In this document: in pieces, positions 53,080-60,662 of the stretch
Layout: each line of letters begins with the position of its first letter
How positions within the stretch are numbered: position 1 is the first letter of the stretch
Source of the DNA: Actinophytocola sp963727495
GTDB taxonomy: Bacteria; Actinomycetota; Actinomycetes; Mycobacteriales; Pseudonocardiaceae
Direction: 5' to 3'
DNA: 64,000 nt
NCBI GenBank assembly: GCA_963727495.1
Contig: CAVSGQ010000006.1
Span: 1,054,001 to 1,118,000 of the forward strand
Program-made: the position numbers and the translations under genes
The notes under the pieces: generated by a model
What the model was told of the DNA's origin: nothing
Database searches by the model: none
Seen by the model: only the letters and a program-made list of their open reading frames with translations

Positions 53080-53898
53080 ATGGACATCGACGGGGTGGGC
53101 GTGTGGGAGACGCGGCACGCGGGCTGGCTGAGCGAGCCCGGCGCGGCGGCCGAGCTGGAGGAGCTTGGGTACCGCGCGGTGTGGGTCGGCGCGTCGCCGC
53201 CGGCCGACCTGGAGTTCCCGGAGCGGCTGCTCGCCGGGTCCACCCGGCTCGTGGTGGCGACCGGCATCGTGAACGTGTGGGAGGCGCCGGCCGAGGTCGC
53301 CGCGGCCTCCTACCGGCGGATCGCGTCGGACCGGCTGCTGCTCGGGGTCGGCGCCGGGCACCGGCTCGCGGTCGGCGAGGCCTACGGCCGGCCGTACGAG
53401 AAGCTCGTGCGCTACCTCGACGACCTCGACGCGGGCGGGGTGCCGCGGCGAGCCCGGATGCTCGCCGCGCTCGGCCCGCGGGTGCTGCGGCTGGCCGCCG
53501 AGCGTACCGCCGGCGCACACCCGTACCTGGTCACCCCCGAGCACACCGCCCGGGCCCGGGAGATCCTCGGCGCGGGGCCGTTGCTCGTCCCGGAGCAGAA
53601 GGTCGTGCTGGGCACCGATCCCGGCATCGCGCGCGAGCTCGCCCGCAGGCGGCTCGGCTCGTACCTCGAACTGGAGAACTACACGAACAACTGGCGCCGG
53701 CTGGGCTTCACCGACGACGACCTGGCGGACGGCGGCAGCGACCGGCTGGTGGACGCCATGGTCGCGTGGGGCGGCGAGGACGCGATCCGCGCCCGGGTCG
53801 AGGAGCACCGGGTGGCCGGGGCGGACCAGGTGCTGCTGCAGGTGCTCAACCCCGACAAGCTCGGTACGCTGCGCAGGCTCGCCCCGGCCCTGACCTGA
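53080..53898 (+). CDS. LLM-class F420-dependent oxidoreductase, TIGR03620-like
   Basis: 272 residues. The luciferase-like barrel starts VGVWETRHAGWLSEPGAAAELEELGYRAVWVGASPPADLEF and continues VVATGIVNVWEAPAEVAAASYRRIASDRLLLGVGAGH, PYEKLVRYLDDLDAGGVPRRARMLAALGPRVLRLAAERTAGAHPYLVTPEHT. This is the F420-binding subgroup annotated by TIGR03620. The substrate is unknown. A 101-bp gap containing a TAGGAT -10-like hexamer (about 53957) leads to fba. Confidence 0.9.
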   Translation: MDIDGVGVWETRHAGWLSEPGAAAELEELGYRAVWVGASPPADLEFPERLLAGSTRLVVATGIVNVWEAPAEVAAASYRRIASDRLLLGVGAGHRLAVGEAYGRPYEKLVRYLDDLDAGGVPRRARMLAALGPRVLRLAAERTAGAHPYLVTPEHTARAREILGAGPLLVPEQKVVLGTDPGIARELARRRLGSYLELENYTNNWRRLGFTDDDLADGGSDRLVDAMVAWGGEDAIRARVEEHRVAGADQVLLQVLNPDKLGTLRRLAPALT

Positions 53899-53999
53899 GC
53901 GGTCGCCGGGCCGGTCTCGTCCCAGCCGCGACGGCGTCGAGGTGCGGGGCTCGTAGGATTTGCCCGACGGCCCTGTCCAGCCCCGAGGAGGACGTACCG

Positions 54000-55034
54000 A
54001 TGCCCATCGCCACACCCGAGGTCTACGCGGAGATGCTGGACCGGGCGAAGGCGAACGAGTTCGCATTTCCCGCCATCAACGTGACCTCCTCCGAGACGCT
54101 CAACGCCGCACTGCGGGGCTTCGCCGAGGCCGAGAGCGACGGCATCGTCCAGGTCTCCACGGGGGGTGCGGAGTTCGCCTCCGGCACCAAGGTCAAGGAC
54201 ATGGTCACCGGTGCGGTCGCGCTCGCCGAGTACGCGCACGTGGTCGCCGCGAAGTACCCGGTGACCGTCGCGCTGCACACCGATCACTGCCCGAAGGACA
54301 AGCTGGACGGCTTCGTGCGGCCGCTGGTCGCGCTGAGCCAGGAGCGGGTGGCCGCCGGCAGGGAGCCGCTGTTCCAGTCGCACATGTGGGACGGGTCGGC
54401 CATCGACCTGGACGAGAACCTCACGATCGCCGCCGAGCTGCTGGACGCGACGGCCAAGGCGAAGATCATCCTCGAGGTGGAGATCGGCGTCGTCGGCGGC
54501 GAGGAGGACGGGGTCGCCCACGAGATCAACGAGAAGCTCTACACCGCCGACGGCGACTTCCTGAAGACCGTCGACGCGCTCGGCGCCGGCGAGAAGGGCC
54601 GCTACCTGCTGGCGGCGACGTTCGGCAACGTGCACGGCGTGTACAAGCCGGGCAACGTGAAGCTGCGCCCGGAGGTGCTCAGGCGCGGCCAGGAGGTGGC
54701 CGGCGAGAAGCTCGGCCTGCCGGCCGGCTCGAAGCCGTTCGAGCTGGTGTTCCACGGCGGTTCGGGCTCGCTGCTGGAGGAGATCCACGAGGCGGTGTCC
54801 TACGGCGTGGTGAAGATGAACGTCGACACGGACACGCAGTACGCGTTCACCCGTCCGGTGGTGGGCCACATGTTCACCAACTACGACGGCGTGCTGAAGA
54901 TCGACGGCGAGGTCGGCAACAAGAAGGCCTACGACCCGCGCAGCTACCTGAAGGCGGCCGAGCAGGGCATGGCGGCGCGCGTCACGCAGGCGTGCGAGAA
55001 CCTCAAGTCGACGGGCCGGATGCTGGCCGGCTGA
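54000..55034 (+). CDS. fba: Fructose-bisphosphate aldolase, class II
   Basis: 344 residues from ATG 54000, behind GAGGAGGAC. Zinc-dependent aldolase that splits fructose-1,6-bisphosphate in glycolysis and joins triose phosphates in gluconeogenesis. Visible are AFPAINVTSSETLNAAL, ALHTDHCPKDKLDGF (catalytic Asp and zinc His), EVEIGVVGGEEDGV, ATFGNVHGVYKPGNV and FELVFHGGSGSLLEEI with the zinc His. A TAGGAT hexamer about 45 bp upstream is the likely -10. The DUF3151 gene follows, as in other actinobacteria. Confidence 0.96.
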   Translation: MPIATPEVYAEMLDRAKANEFAFPAINVTSSETLNAALRGFAEAESDGIVQVSTGGAEFASGTKVKDMVTGAVALAEYAHVVAAKYPVTVALHTDHCPKDKLDGFVRPLVALSQERVAAGREPLFQSHMWDGSAIDLDENLTIAAELLDATAKAKIILEVEIGVVGGEEDGVAHEINEKLYTADGDFLKTVDALGAGEKGRYLLAATFGNVHGVYKPGNVKLRPEVLRRGQEVAGEKLGLPAGSKPFELVFHGGSGSLLEEIHEAVSYGVVKMNVDTDTQYAFTRPVVGHMFTNYDGVLKIDGEVGNKKAYDPRSYLKAAEQGMAARVTQACENLKSTGRMLAG

Positions 55035-55065
55035 GCGCCCGCGGGCCGTCGGGCAGGATGTCGGC

Positions 55066-55485
55066 ATGACGCTGCAAGAGAACCTGTTCGGCGGCCCACC
55101 CGCCACCCAGCTGCCGGACCGCCCCGAGCCGCAGGCCGCGATCGAGTCGGGCACGGAGCCGGCGAAGGTGGTCACCCGCTGGCCGGACTTCAGCGAGGGC
55201 TGGGCGGCCCTGGCCGAGCTGGCGCTGACGGAGAACAACCCGGTCGCCGCGTACGCGTACGCCCGCACCGGCTACCACCGCGGCCTGGACCAGCTGCGCC
55301 GGGCCGGCTGGAAGGGGCACGGCCCGATCCCGTGGTCACACCGCCCGAACCGCGGCTTCCTGCGCGCGCTGGCCGCCCTGGCCCGGGCGGCACAGGCCAT
55401 CGGGGAGACCGAGGAGTACGACCGCTGCATCCAGTTCCTCACCGACTCCGACCCGGACGCCCCCGCCCAGGTCGGCCTGGCCTGA
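55066..55485 (+). CDS. DUF3151 protein
   Basis: 139 residues, beginning MTLQENLFGGPPATQLPDRPE. It has helical segments FSEGWAALAELALTENNPVAAYAYARTGYHRGLDQLRRAGWKGHGPIPWSHRPNRGFLRALAALARAA, resembling TPR-like helices. DUF3151 genes are commonly found just downstream of fba in actinobacteria (Rv0360c lies near fba Rv0363c, from memory). No function is established. The 31-bp gap to fba suggests one operon. Downstream lies repeat element D. Confidence 0.92.
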   Translation: MTLQENLFGGPPATQLPDRPEPQAAIESGTEPAKVVTRWPDFSEGWAALAELALTENNPVAAYAYARTGYHRGLDQLRRAGWKGHGPIPWSHRPNRGFLRALAALARAAQAIGETEEYDRCIQFLTDSDPDAPAQVGLA

Positions 55486-55515
55486 CAGCCCACCGCGCCG
55501 GCCCCGCGGCCCGAG

Positions 55516-55635
55516 CTGTCCACAACCGCCCCAGCCATCCACAGCCCCCCGCCGACCAGCCCTCCCCGTCAGCCCCCACCGATAGGATGGATGACGGGGT
55601 GCCCCCGGAGAGGGTGGGGGCCGCTATCCAGAGGG
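55516..55635 (+). repeat. Box/TAG intergenic element, copy D, with 40-nt conserved block
   Basis: CTGTCCACA at 55516-55524 and CCATCCACA at 55535-55543. TAGGAT starts at 55583, 48 nt from the second box. The block 55596-55635 matches 28305-28344 of copy C with only two differences, both at third codon positions of a GTG-led frame. Upstream CCGTCA and CCCC ACCGATAGG segments also match copy C. It lies between the DUF3151 gene and a converging gene cluster, so it is not obviously the promoter of any annotated gene. Confidence 0.65.
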
Positions 55636-55694
55636 GGCATTCGCGGGGGTCGCGGGTGGGGGTGGTTCTGCCGGGGGTCGGCGGGGTTGCGTGA
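55587..55694 (+). other. Candidate mini-ORF in element D (35 aa)
   Basis: From ATG 55587 (overlapping the TAGGAT hexamer) or GTG 55599 to TGA at 55692-55694. The GTG version reads VPPERVGAAIQRGHSRGSRV and ends VGGVA. The first twelve residues equal those of the frame in copy C. Downstream it runs through a G-rich tract (55633-55686). It may be a leader peptide, or the frame may be a by-product of an RNA element. Confidence 0.3.
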
Positions 55695-55753
55695 CCGAGC
55701 GTTTCGGGCGGCGTCCGGCCCGGCGGGTGCCCGGCTCGGGCGCGGCTGGGACG

Positions 55754-56008
55754 TCAGCCGGCGGGGCGGTTGAGCACGCCCACCAGGAGCGAGTGCACGG
55801 CGGCGTGGTCGCGCTCGTCGCTGAGCCGGCACGTGCCGCCGCGCACCCGGTACCACTCGTCCGCACCGGCGTAGCGCACCTTCGCGGTGACCACGCCGGA
55901 CGAGTCCACTGTGGTCCGCAGCTCCAGGTCGCCGGTCACGACGCCGACCTCCTCGGTCATCACGCCGCCGGGACCGGCGACCAGCGGGGAGTTGTACGAG
56001 TTCAGCAC
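55754..56008 (-). CDS. Small hypothetical protein coupled to the HNH nuclease
   Basis: 84 residues if GTG 56008 is used, which overlaps the nuclease stop by 7 bp; ATG 55960 gives a 68-residue version. The sequence LELRTTVDSSGVVTAKVRYAGADEWYRVRGGTCRLSDERDHAAVHSLLVGVLNRPAG suggests a small beta/alpha domain with one Cys. There is no signal peptide and no family I know. Being coupled to a secreted nuclease invites the idea of an immunity or accessory protein, but nothing in the sequence proves that. Confidence 0.65.
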   Translation of the reverse strand: MLNSYNSPLVAGPGGVMTEEVGVVTGDLELRTTVDSSGVVTAKVRYAGADEWYRVRGGTCRLSDERDHAAVHSLLVGVLNRPAG

Positions 56009-56646
56009 GTCCCCAGCATGGACGACAGCTCACCCTGCTCGGCGGAGGTCACCGTCAGCTCGTAGACGAACTTCACGTGCGTGTACGCCCGCGCGTACTC
56101 ACACCACTCCGACTCCAGCGGCGGCTTCCACGTCTCCGGCGTCTGGTCGCCCTTCGACTGGTTCACGTTGTCGGTCACCGCCCACAGCTGCGGCGAGTCG
56201 AGGTCGTTCGCGAACGCCTCGCGCTCGTCGGTCGTCCACTCCGACGCCCCGGTGCGCCACGCGTCGGCCAGCGGCACCATGTGGTCGATGTCGACATCGC
56301 CCGTCGCCGTCCACGTCTCGCCGTCGTACGGGCTGTACCAGCTGCCCGACGTCGGCGCGCAGTCCGTGCCGACCTCGACGCCGTCTCCGTCGCGCTGCAG
56401 GACCATCTCGCGGGTGTTGCAGTTGCCCTCGACCGTGTGCCAGTGCGGGAACTCGTCCCGGCTGTAGCCGTCCATCGAACCGTCCGGCGCGACCGTCAGC
56501 CGGGCCAGCTCCGACTCCGCCGTGCCGGCGTCCGGAATGCCCGGCGGGATCGCGTTCGCCGAACCGCCGCCGACCACGACCGTCGTGCCGGCGGCGAGAA
56601 GTAACGCCGCACCGAATACCCGCACTTTCCCCGACCTGGTGAACAT
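56002..56646 (-). CDS. Secreted HNH-type nuclease (GmrSD/DUF1524-like), copy 1
   Basis: 214 residues. A signal peptide (VRVFGAALLLAAGTTVVVGGGSANA) precedes the mature domain. Core motifs: DVDIDHMVPLADAWRTGASEWT (the DHxVPL metal-binding His) and NVNQSKGDQTPETWKPP, then a C-terminal part with two Cys (WCEY, GTC). Cys in NCNTREM and DCAPTSG may form disulphides. Such enzymes degrade extracellular DNA. A paralogue lies about 190 bp upstream on the same strand, suggesting tandem duplication. Confidence 0.92.
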   Translation of the reverse strand: MFTRSGKVRVFGAALLLAAGTTVVVGGGSANAIPPGIPDAGTAESELARLTVAPDGSMDGYSRDEFPHWHTVEGNCNTREMVLQRDGDGVEVGTDCAPTSGSWYSPYDGETWTATGDVDIDHMVPLADAWRTGASEWTTDEREAFANDLDSPQLWAVTDNVNQSKGDQTPETWKPPLESEWCEYARAYTHVKFVYELTVTSAEQGELSSMLGTC

Positions 56647-56837
56647 GAGTCTCCTCCGTGTGACTGATCACGTGAGATCTTCACTGACTGTGCGACACGG
56701 AGGTGACCCGATCAATACTGCTCGGTAACTGAACGTGGAATGCCTGGTGGGCTGCGGAAAGTCCAGACGATCGGCGGGAGCCGAACGGGCGAACGCCCCG
56801 GGCCGCCGAGCGGTCCAGGGCGTTCGCGAACGCGCGT

Positions 56838-57467
56838 TCAGCAGTAGCTGAGCATCCGGTACAGCTGGTCCTCCTCGGTCGAGTTGATCGTCAGCGAGTA
56901 CCGGTACTTCACGTGGATCCACATCTTCGCGTAGGTGCACCAGTACGCCGTGCGCGGCGGCTTCCACGTCGCCGGCGACTGGTCACCCTTGGACTGGTTC
57001 ACGTTGTCCGTCACCGCGATCAGCTGCGGGTTGGACAGGTCGTTGGCGAACTGCCGGCGCTGGGCCGTCGTCCACGACGACGCACCGGTGCGCCACGCGT
57101 TCGCCAGCGGCACCACATGGTCGATGTCCACATCGGACGCCGCGTACCAGGTCGCGCCGTCGTACGGGCTGTACCAGCTGCCCGACGTGGGGTAGCACGA
57201 CGAGTCGGTCACCACGCCGCTGCCGTCCCGCTTGAGCACGGTCTCGCGGGTGTTGCACGAGCCGGAGATCGTGATCCAGTGCGGGAACTTGTCGCGGGAG
57301 TACCCGCTCGACGACCCGTCCGGCGCGACGTCGAGGTTGTAGAGCTCGTAGCGCGCGGTCGACTCGCTGGGGATGTTGGGCGGGGTCGCGCTCGCGCTCG
57401 CGGAGACGAAGACGGTGCCCGCGACCGCGAGCACCGTCGAGACGAGCAGGGTTCTGAACTTGCGCAT
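56838..57467 (-). CDS. Secreted HNH-type nuclease (GmrSD/DUF1524-like), copy 2
   Basis: 209 residues from ATG 57467, behind CGGAGG. The signal peptide is RTLLVSTVLAVAGTVFVSASASA. The mature protein parallels copy 1: FPHWITISGSCNTRETVLKRDG, DVDIDHVVPLANAWRTGASSWT, NVNQSKGDQSPATWKPP, YWCTYAKMWIHVKYRYSL and LSYC at the end. Active-site residues are conserved in both copies, so neither looks dead. The gap between the copies (56647-56837) holds a possible promoter for copy 1 and no other gene. Confidence 0.92.
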   Translation of the reverse strand: MRKFRTLLVSTVLAVAGTVFVSASASATPPNIPSESTARYELYNLDVAPDGSSSGYSRDKFPHWITISGSCNTRETVLKRDGSGVVTDSSCYPTSGSWYSPYDGATWYAASDVDIDHVVPLANAWRTGASSWTTAQRRQFANDLSNPQLIAVTDNVNQSKGDQSPATWKPPRTAYWCTYAKMWIHVKYRYSLTINSTEEDQLYRMLSYC

Positions 57468-57620
57468 GGTCGAACCTCCGTGGCAGGGATCACGGTTGCG
57501 CAGTCCACTGTCGCGCACGGAGGTGTCCGGGAGCGGTTGCGTTGGCGAACTTTCCGCGGCAGGCAACGGAATGCGGCGGCGGAACCCCCTCCCGGTCCCG
57601 CCGCCGCGCGCCCCTCCCGG

Positions 57621-58475
57621 CTAGACCGGGCAGGCCGGCCGGTGCCGCGGCATCGGGTCCGGCCAGTAGCCGAACCGCGGGAGGCCCGGGCTCGCCAGCG
57701 CGGCCGAGCAGCCCCGGGAGCGGATCGTCGCGTCCGGGTAGCCGACGCCGCCGTGCAGCCCGGACAGGTCCTCCAACTGCACCACCGGCTCGTCGAAGTA
57801 GACGTGCGCGCGGCCCTTCGGCTGCACGCAACCGGCCGGCACGAAGCTCCACACGCCGTAGCTCCCGCCCGGGCGCGGCGCGCTGACCAGCGCGATCGAG
57901 CCGTCGACGGTCACGTACCGGAAGCTGACCCTGGACATGTCCAGACCCGCCACGCGCTGGGCGGGGTCGATGACGTCCGGGCCGGCCGGCTCGCGGGTGT
58001 AGTTCAGCGACGGCACGCAGTCCGGGCCCGGCGCCAGGGTCACGCCGGTGCCGAAGGTGATCCGCCGCCACCGGCCGTCGACCTGGCGCAGCGAGCGGAA
58101 CGGCGCGTTGATCGCGCCGACCCAGTCGCGCCAGCGGCCGGTGTCGGTGCCGCACCGCTTCGGCACGCCGTCCAGGCCGCCGGGCCGGCTCGCCCTGGTC
58201 AGGTGGCTGCGCAACACCCAGCCCACCGGCGTGGACATCGCGTGCGGCGGGCTGACGCGCACGCGCACCCAGTCGCCGCAGTAGGCGGTCACCTCGGCGG
58301 GGTCGCCGCCGCGGGCGTTGGCGAGCACGAGCCGCGCGGGCGCGTCCCGGACCGTGGCGCGGTCGCCGGTGATCGTGTCGCTCGGGGTGGCCGCGCCCGC
58401 GGGGTTCGCGGGCACGGTGGTGACGGTGACCGCGGCGAGCGCGGCGGTCAGCACGATGGCGCGCAGGGGGCGCAC
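57621..58475 (-). CDS. Secreted protein of unknown function (SH3-like)
   Basis: 284 residues from GTG 58475, behind GGGAGG. A signal peptide (LRAIVLTAALAAVTVTTVPANPAGA) is followed by a bacterial SH3-like segment TITGDRATVRDAPARLVLANARGGDPAEVTAYCGDWVRVRV, then VGWVLRSHLTRA. The rest contains several Cys (KRCGTDTG, PDCVPS, AGCVQPKG, RGCSAAL), suggesting disulphides, but no catalytic motif I know. It stands alone, near the secreted nucleases. Confidence 0.75.
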   Translation of the reverse strand: MRPLRAIVLTAALAAVTVTTVPANPAGAATPSDTITGDRATVRDAPARLVLANARGGDPAEVTAYCGDWVRVRVSPPHAMSTPVGWVLRSHLTRASRPGGLDGVPKRCGTDTGRWRDWVGAINAPFRSLRQVDGRWRRITFGTGVTLAPGPDCVPSLNYTREPAGPDVIDPAQRVAGLDMSRVSFRYVTVDGSIALVSAPRPGGSYGVWSFVPAGCVQPKGRAHVYFDEPVVQLEDLSGLHGGVGYPDATIRSRGCSAALASPGLPRFGYWPDPMPRHRPACPV

Positions 58476-58567
58476 GGTGATACCTCCCGGTCGTGGGTCG
58501 TGCGTCCAGCGCACGGCGTCCGTCCGGGCGCGTCACGCGGCACTGCGCGGACGGGCAAGACCGTTGC

Positions 58568-59227
58568 TCAGCGGACCACCCGGAGGTCCTCGGTGTGCCG
58601 GTACCAGGTCCACCGGTTCAGTGCCCGCGGATGGGTGACACCGTCGCGCACCGGAGTCACCGGGTCGCCGCCGAACTGCACCGCGCGGGCGGTGAGCGTG
58701 CCGACCCTGTTGCGCAGCAAGCCCTTGCGGACGATCCGCACGCGCAGGCCGAGCCGCGGGTCGGGGGTGACCTCGACCCGCAGCGCGGTGTCCGCGCGCA
58801 GCGGGATCTCGTCGTCGCAGAACACCGTGCCGCGCACCGGGGCGAGCACGCCGAGCCCGACGAGGACCCCGCCGGAGTCGTCGCGGACCAGCGGCAGCGC
58901 GCCGACCCGTCCGTCGACGGCCGCGGCGACGGCGTCCGCCGGCAGTGCCCAGAGGCGGGCGACCGGGGAGTCGGGGTCGGTCGGCACGTAGCCCACCGGC
59001 ACGTCCAGTCGCTCGGTGCGCACCAGCCGCAGCACCACGGCGGCGAGGTCCGCATCACTGCCGTGAACCACGATGTGACCGTCGGTCACGCCGCTGACCA
59101 GCGGATCCACATCGGACCGACCCGGTGTGGCGGGGATCTCGTGCGCGGTGGATCCCGAGCGTGCGGCCAACTTCCGCCATACCCCGCTCGTAACGGCCGG
59201 GCCGCAACCCAGCATCAATGCAGCCAC
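58568..59227 (-). CDS. Hypothetical protein, perhaps DAGK/lipid-kinase-like
   Basis: 219 residues from GTG 59227, behind CAGGAG. A stretch VTDGHIVVHGSDADLAAVVLRLVRTERLDVPVGYVPTDPDSPVARLWALP recalls the nucleotide-binding part of diacylglycerol-kinase-like proteins (GTDG...xxPxGTxNDxAR), but the glycine-rich loop is degraded. The C-terminal half is beta-rich (DTALRVEVTPDPRLGLRVRIVRKGLLRNRVG). Position next to purA fits Rv0358 of Mtb, from memory. Its start lies 82 bp from purA on the opposite strand. Confidence 0.7.
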   Translation of the reverse strand: MAALMLGCGPAVTSGVWRKLAARSGSTAHEIPATPGRSDVDPLVSGVTDGHIVVHGSDADLAAVVLRLVRTERLDVPVGYVPTDPDSPVARLWALPADAVAAAVDGRVGALPLVRDDSGGVLVGLGVLAPVRGTVFCDDEIPLRADTALRVEVTPDPRLGLRVRIVRKGLLRNRVGTLTARAVQFGGDPVTPVRDGVTHPRALNRWTWYRHTEDLRVVR

Positions 59228-59308
59228 CCGTGATCTCCTGGTCTACGCTCGAACACCGGCATTTCGCCTGCAAGAAACCGTCCCTGCGCAACCCCGGGGA
59301 GTCTCACC

Positions 59309-60598
59309 ATGCCGGCCATCGTGCTCATCGGCGCCCAGTGGGGCGACGAAGGGAAGGGTAAGGCCACCGACCTGCTCGGCGAGCAGGTCCAGTGGGTGGT
59401 GCGCTACCAGGGCGGCAACAACGCCGGGCACACGGTCGTGCTGCCCGACGGGCAGGACTTCGCCCTGCACCTCATCCCGTCCGGGATCCTCACCCCGGGC
59501 GTGACCAACGTGATCGGCAACGGCGTGGTGGTCGACCCCGGGGTGCTGCTCGAGGAGCTCGCCGGGCTGGAGGCCCGCGGCGTGGACACCGCGCGGCTGC
59601 TGCTGTCCGCGGACGCGCACCTGATCATGCCGTACCACGTGGCCATCGACAGGGTGACCGAGCGCTACCTCGGCAAGGCGAAGATCGGCACCACCGGGCG
59701 CGGCATCGGGCCCGCCTACCAGGACAAGGTGTCCCGCGTCGGTGTGCGGGTGCAGGACCTGCTCGACGAGAAGATCCTGCGGCAGAAGGTCGAGGCCGCG
59801 CTCGACGTGAAGAACCAGATCCTGGTCAAGGTCTACAACCGCAAGGGCCTCGACCCCGAGCAGGTCGTGGACTCCGTGCTGGAGGCGGGCGAGCGGTTCT
59901 CGCACCGGATCGCGGACACCCGGCTGCTGCTGAACCAGGCGCTGGAACGCGGCGAGACCGTGCTGCTGGAGGGCTCGCAGGGCACGCTGCTCGACGTCGA
60001 CCACGGCACGTACCCGTTCGTCACGTCGTCGAACCCGACCGCGGGCGGCGCCGCGGCGGGCTCGGGCATCGGCCCGACCAGGATCACCACCGTGATCGGG
60101 ATCCTCAAGGCGTACACCACGCGGGTCGGCTCCGGCCCGTTCCCGACCGAGCTGCACGACGAGATGGGCGAGCGGCTGCGCAAGACCGGCGGCGAGTTCG
60201 GCGTGACGACGGGGCGGTCGCGCCGCACGGGCTGGTTCGACGCGGTGATCGCCCGCTACGCGGCGCGGGTCAACGGGATCACCGACTACTTCCTCACCAA
60301 GCTCGACGTGCTGTCCGGTGTGGACACCGTGCCGATCTGCGTCGGCTACAAGCTCAACGGCTCGACCGTGTCGGACATGCCGATGACGCAGACCGACGTG
60401 CACCACGCGGTGCCGGTCTACGAGGAGATGCCGGGCTGGTGGGAGGACATCTCCGAGTGCCGCTCGTTCGACGAGCTGCCGGCGAACGCGCGGTCGTACG
60501 TGCTGCGGCTGGAGGAGCTGTCCGGTGCGCGGATCTCCGCGGTCGGCGTGGGCCCGGGCCGCGACCAGACGATCGTCCGCCATTCGATGACCGGCTGA
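59309..60598 (+). CDS. purA: Adenylosuccinate synthetase
   Basis: 429 residues from ATG 59309. It joins IMP and aspartate using GTP, the first step to AMP. The N-terminus MPAIVLIGAQWGDEGKGKATDLLGEQ carries the GDEGKGK nucleotide loop, followed by YQGGNNAGHTVV, IGTTGRGIGPAYQDK, EGSQGTLLDVDHGTYPFVTSSNPTAGGAA and TTGRSRRTGWFDAV. All catalytic blocks are intact and the length is normal. It is divergent from the hypothetical gene upstream and ends at a strong shared terminator. Confidence 0.97.
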   Translation: MPAIVLIGAQWGDEGKGKATDLLGEQVQWVVRYQGGNNAGHTVVLPDGQDFALHLIPSGILTPGVTNVIGNGVVVDPGVLLEELAGLEARGVDTARLLLSADAHLIMPYHVAIDRVTERYLGKAKIGTTGRGIGPAYQDKVSRVGVRVQDLLDEKILRQKVEAALDVKNQILVKVYNRKGLDPEQVVDSVLEAGERFSHRIADTRLLLNQALERGETVLLEGSQGTLLDVDHGTYPFVTSSNPTAGGAAAGSGIGPTRITTVIGILKAYTTRVGSGPFPTELHDEMGERLRKTGGEFGVTTGRSRRTGWFDAVIARYAARVNGITDYFLTKLDVLSGVDTVPICVGYKLNGSTVSDMPMTQTDVHHAVPVYEEMPGWWEDISECRSFDELPANARSYVLRLEELSGARISAVGVGPGRDQTIVRHSMTG

Positions 60599-60618
60599 CG
60601 CCGGTGCCGTGACACGGA

Positions 60619-60650
60619 GGAGCCGCCCTCACCCGGGTGGGGGCGGCTCC
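60619..60650. terminator. Bidirectional terminator between purA and glpQ
   Basis: GGAGCCGCCC (60619-60628) pairs perfectly with GGGCGGCTCC (60641-60650) around a 12-nt loop. It stands between two converging genes and probably serves both. Confidence 0.85.
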
Positions 60651-60662
60651 GTCGTGGCCGGG

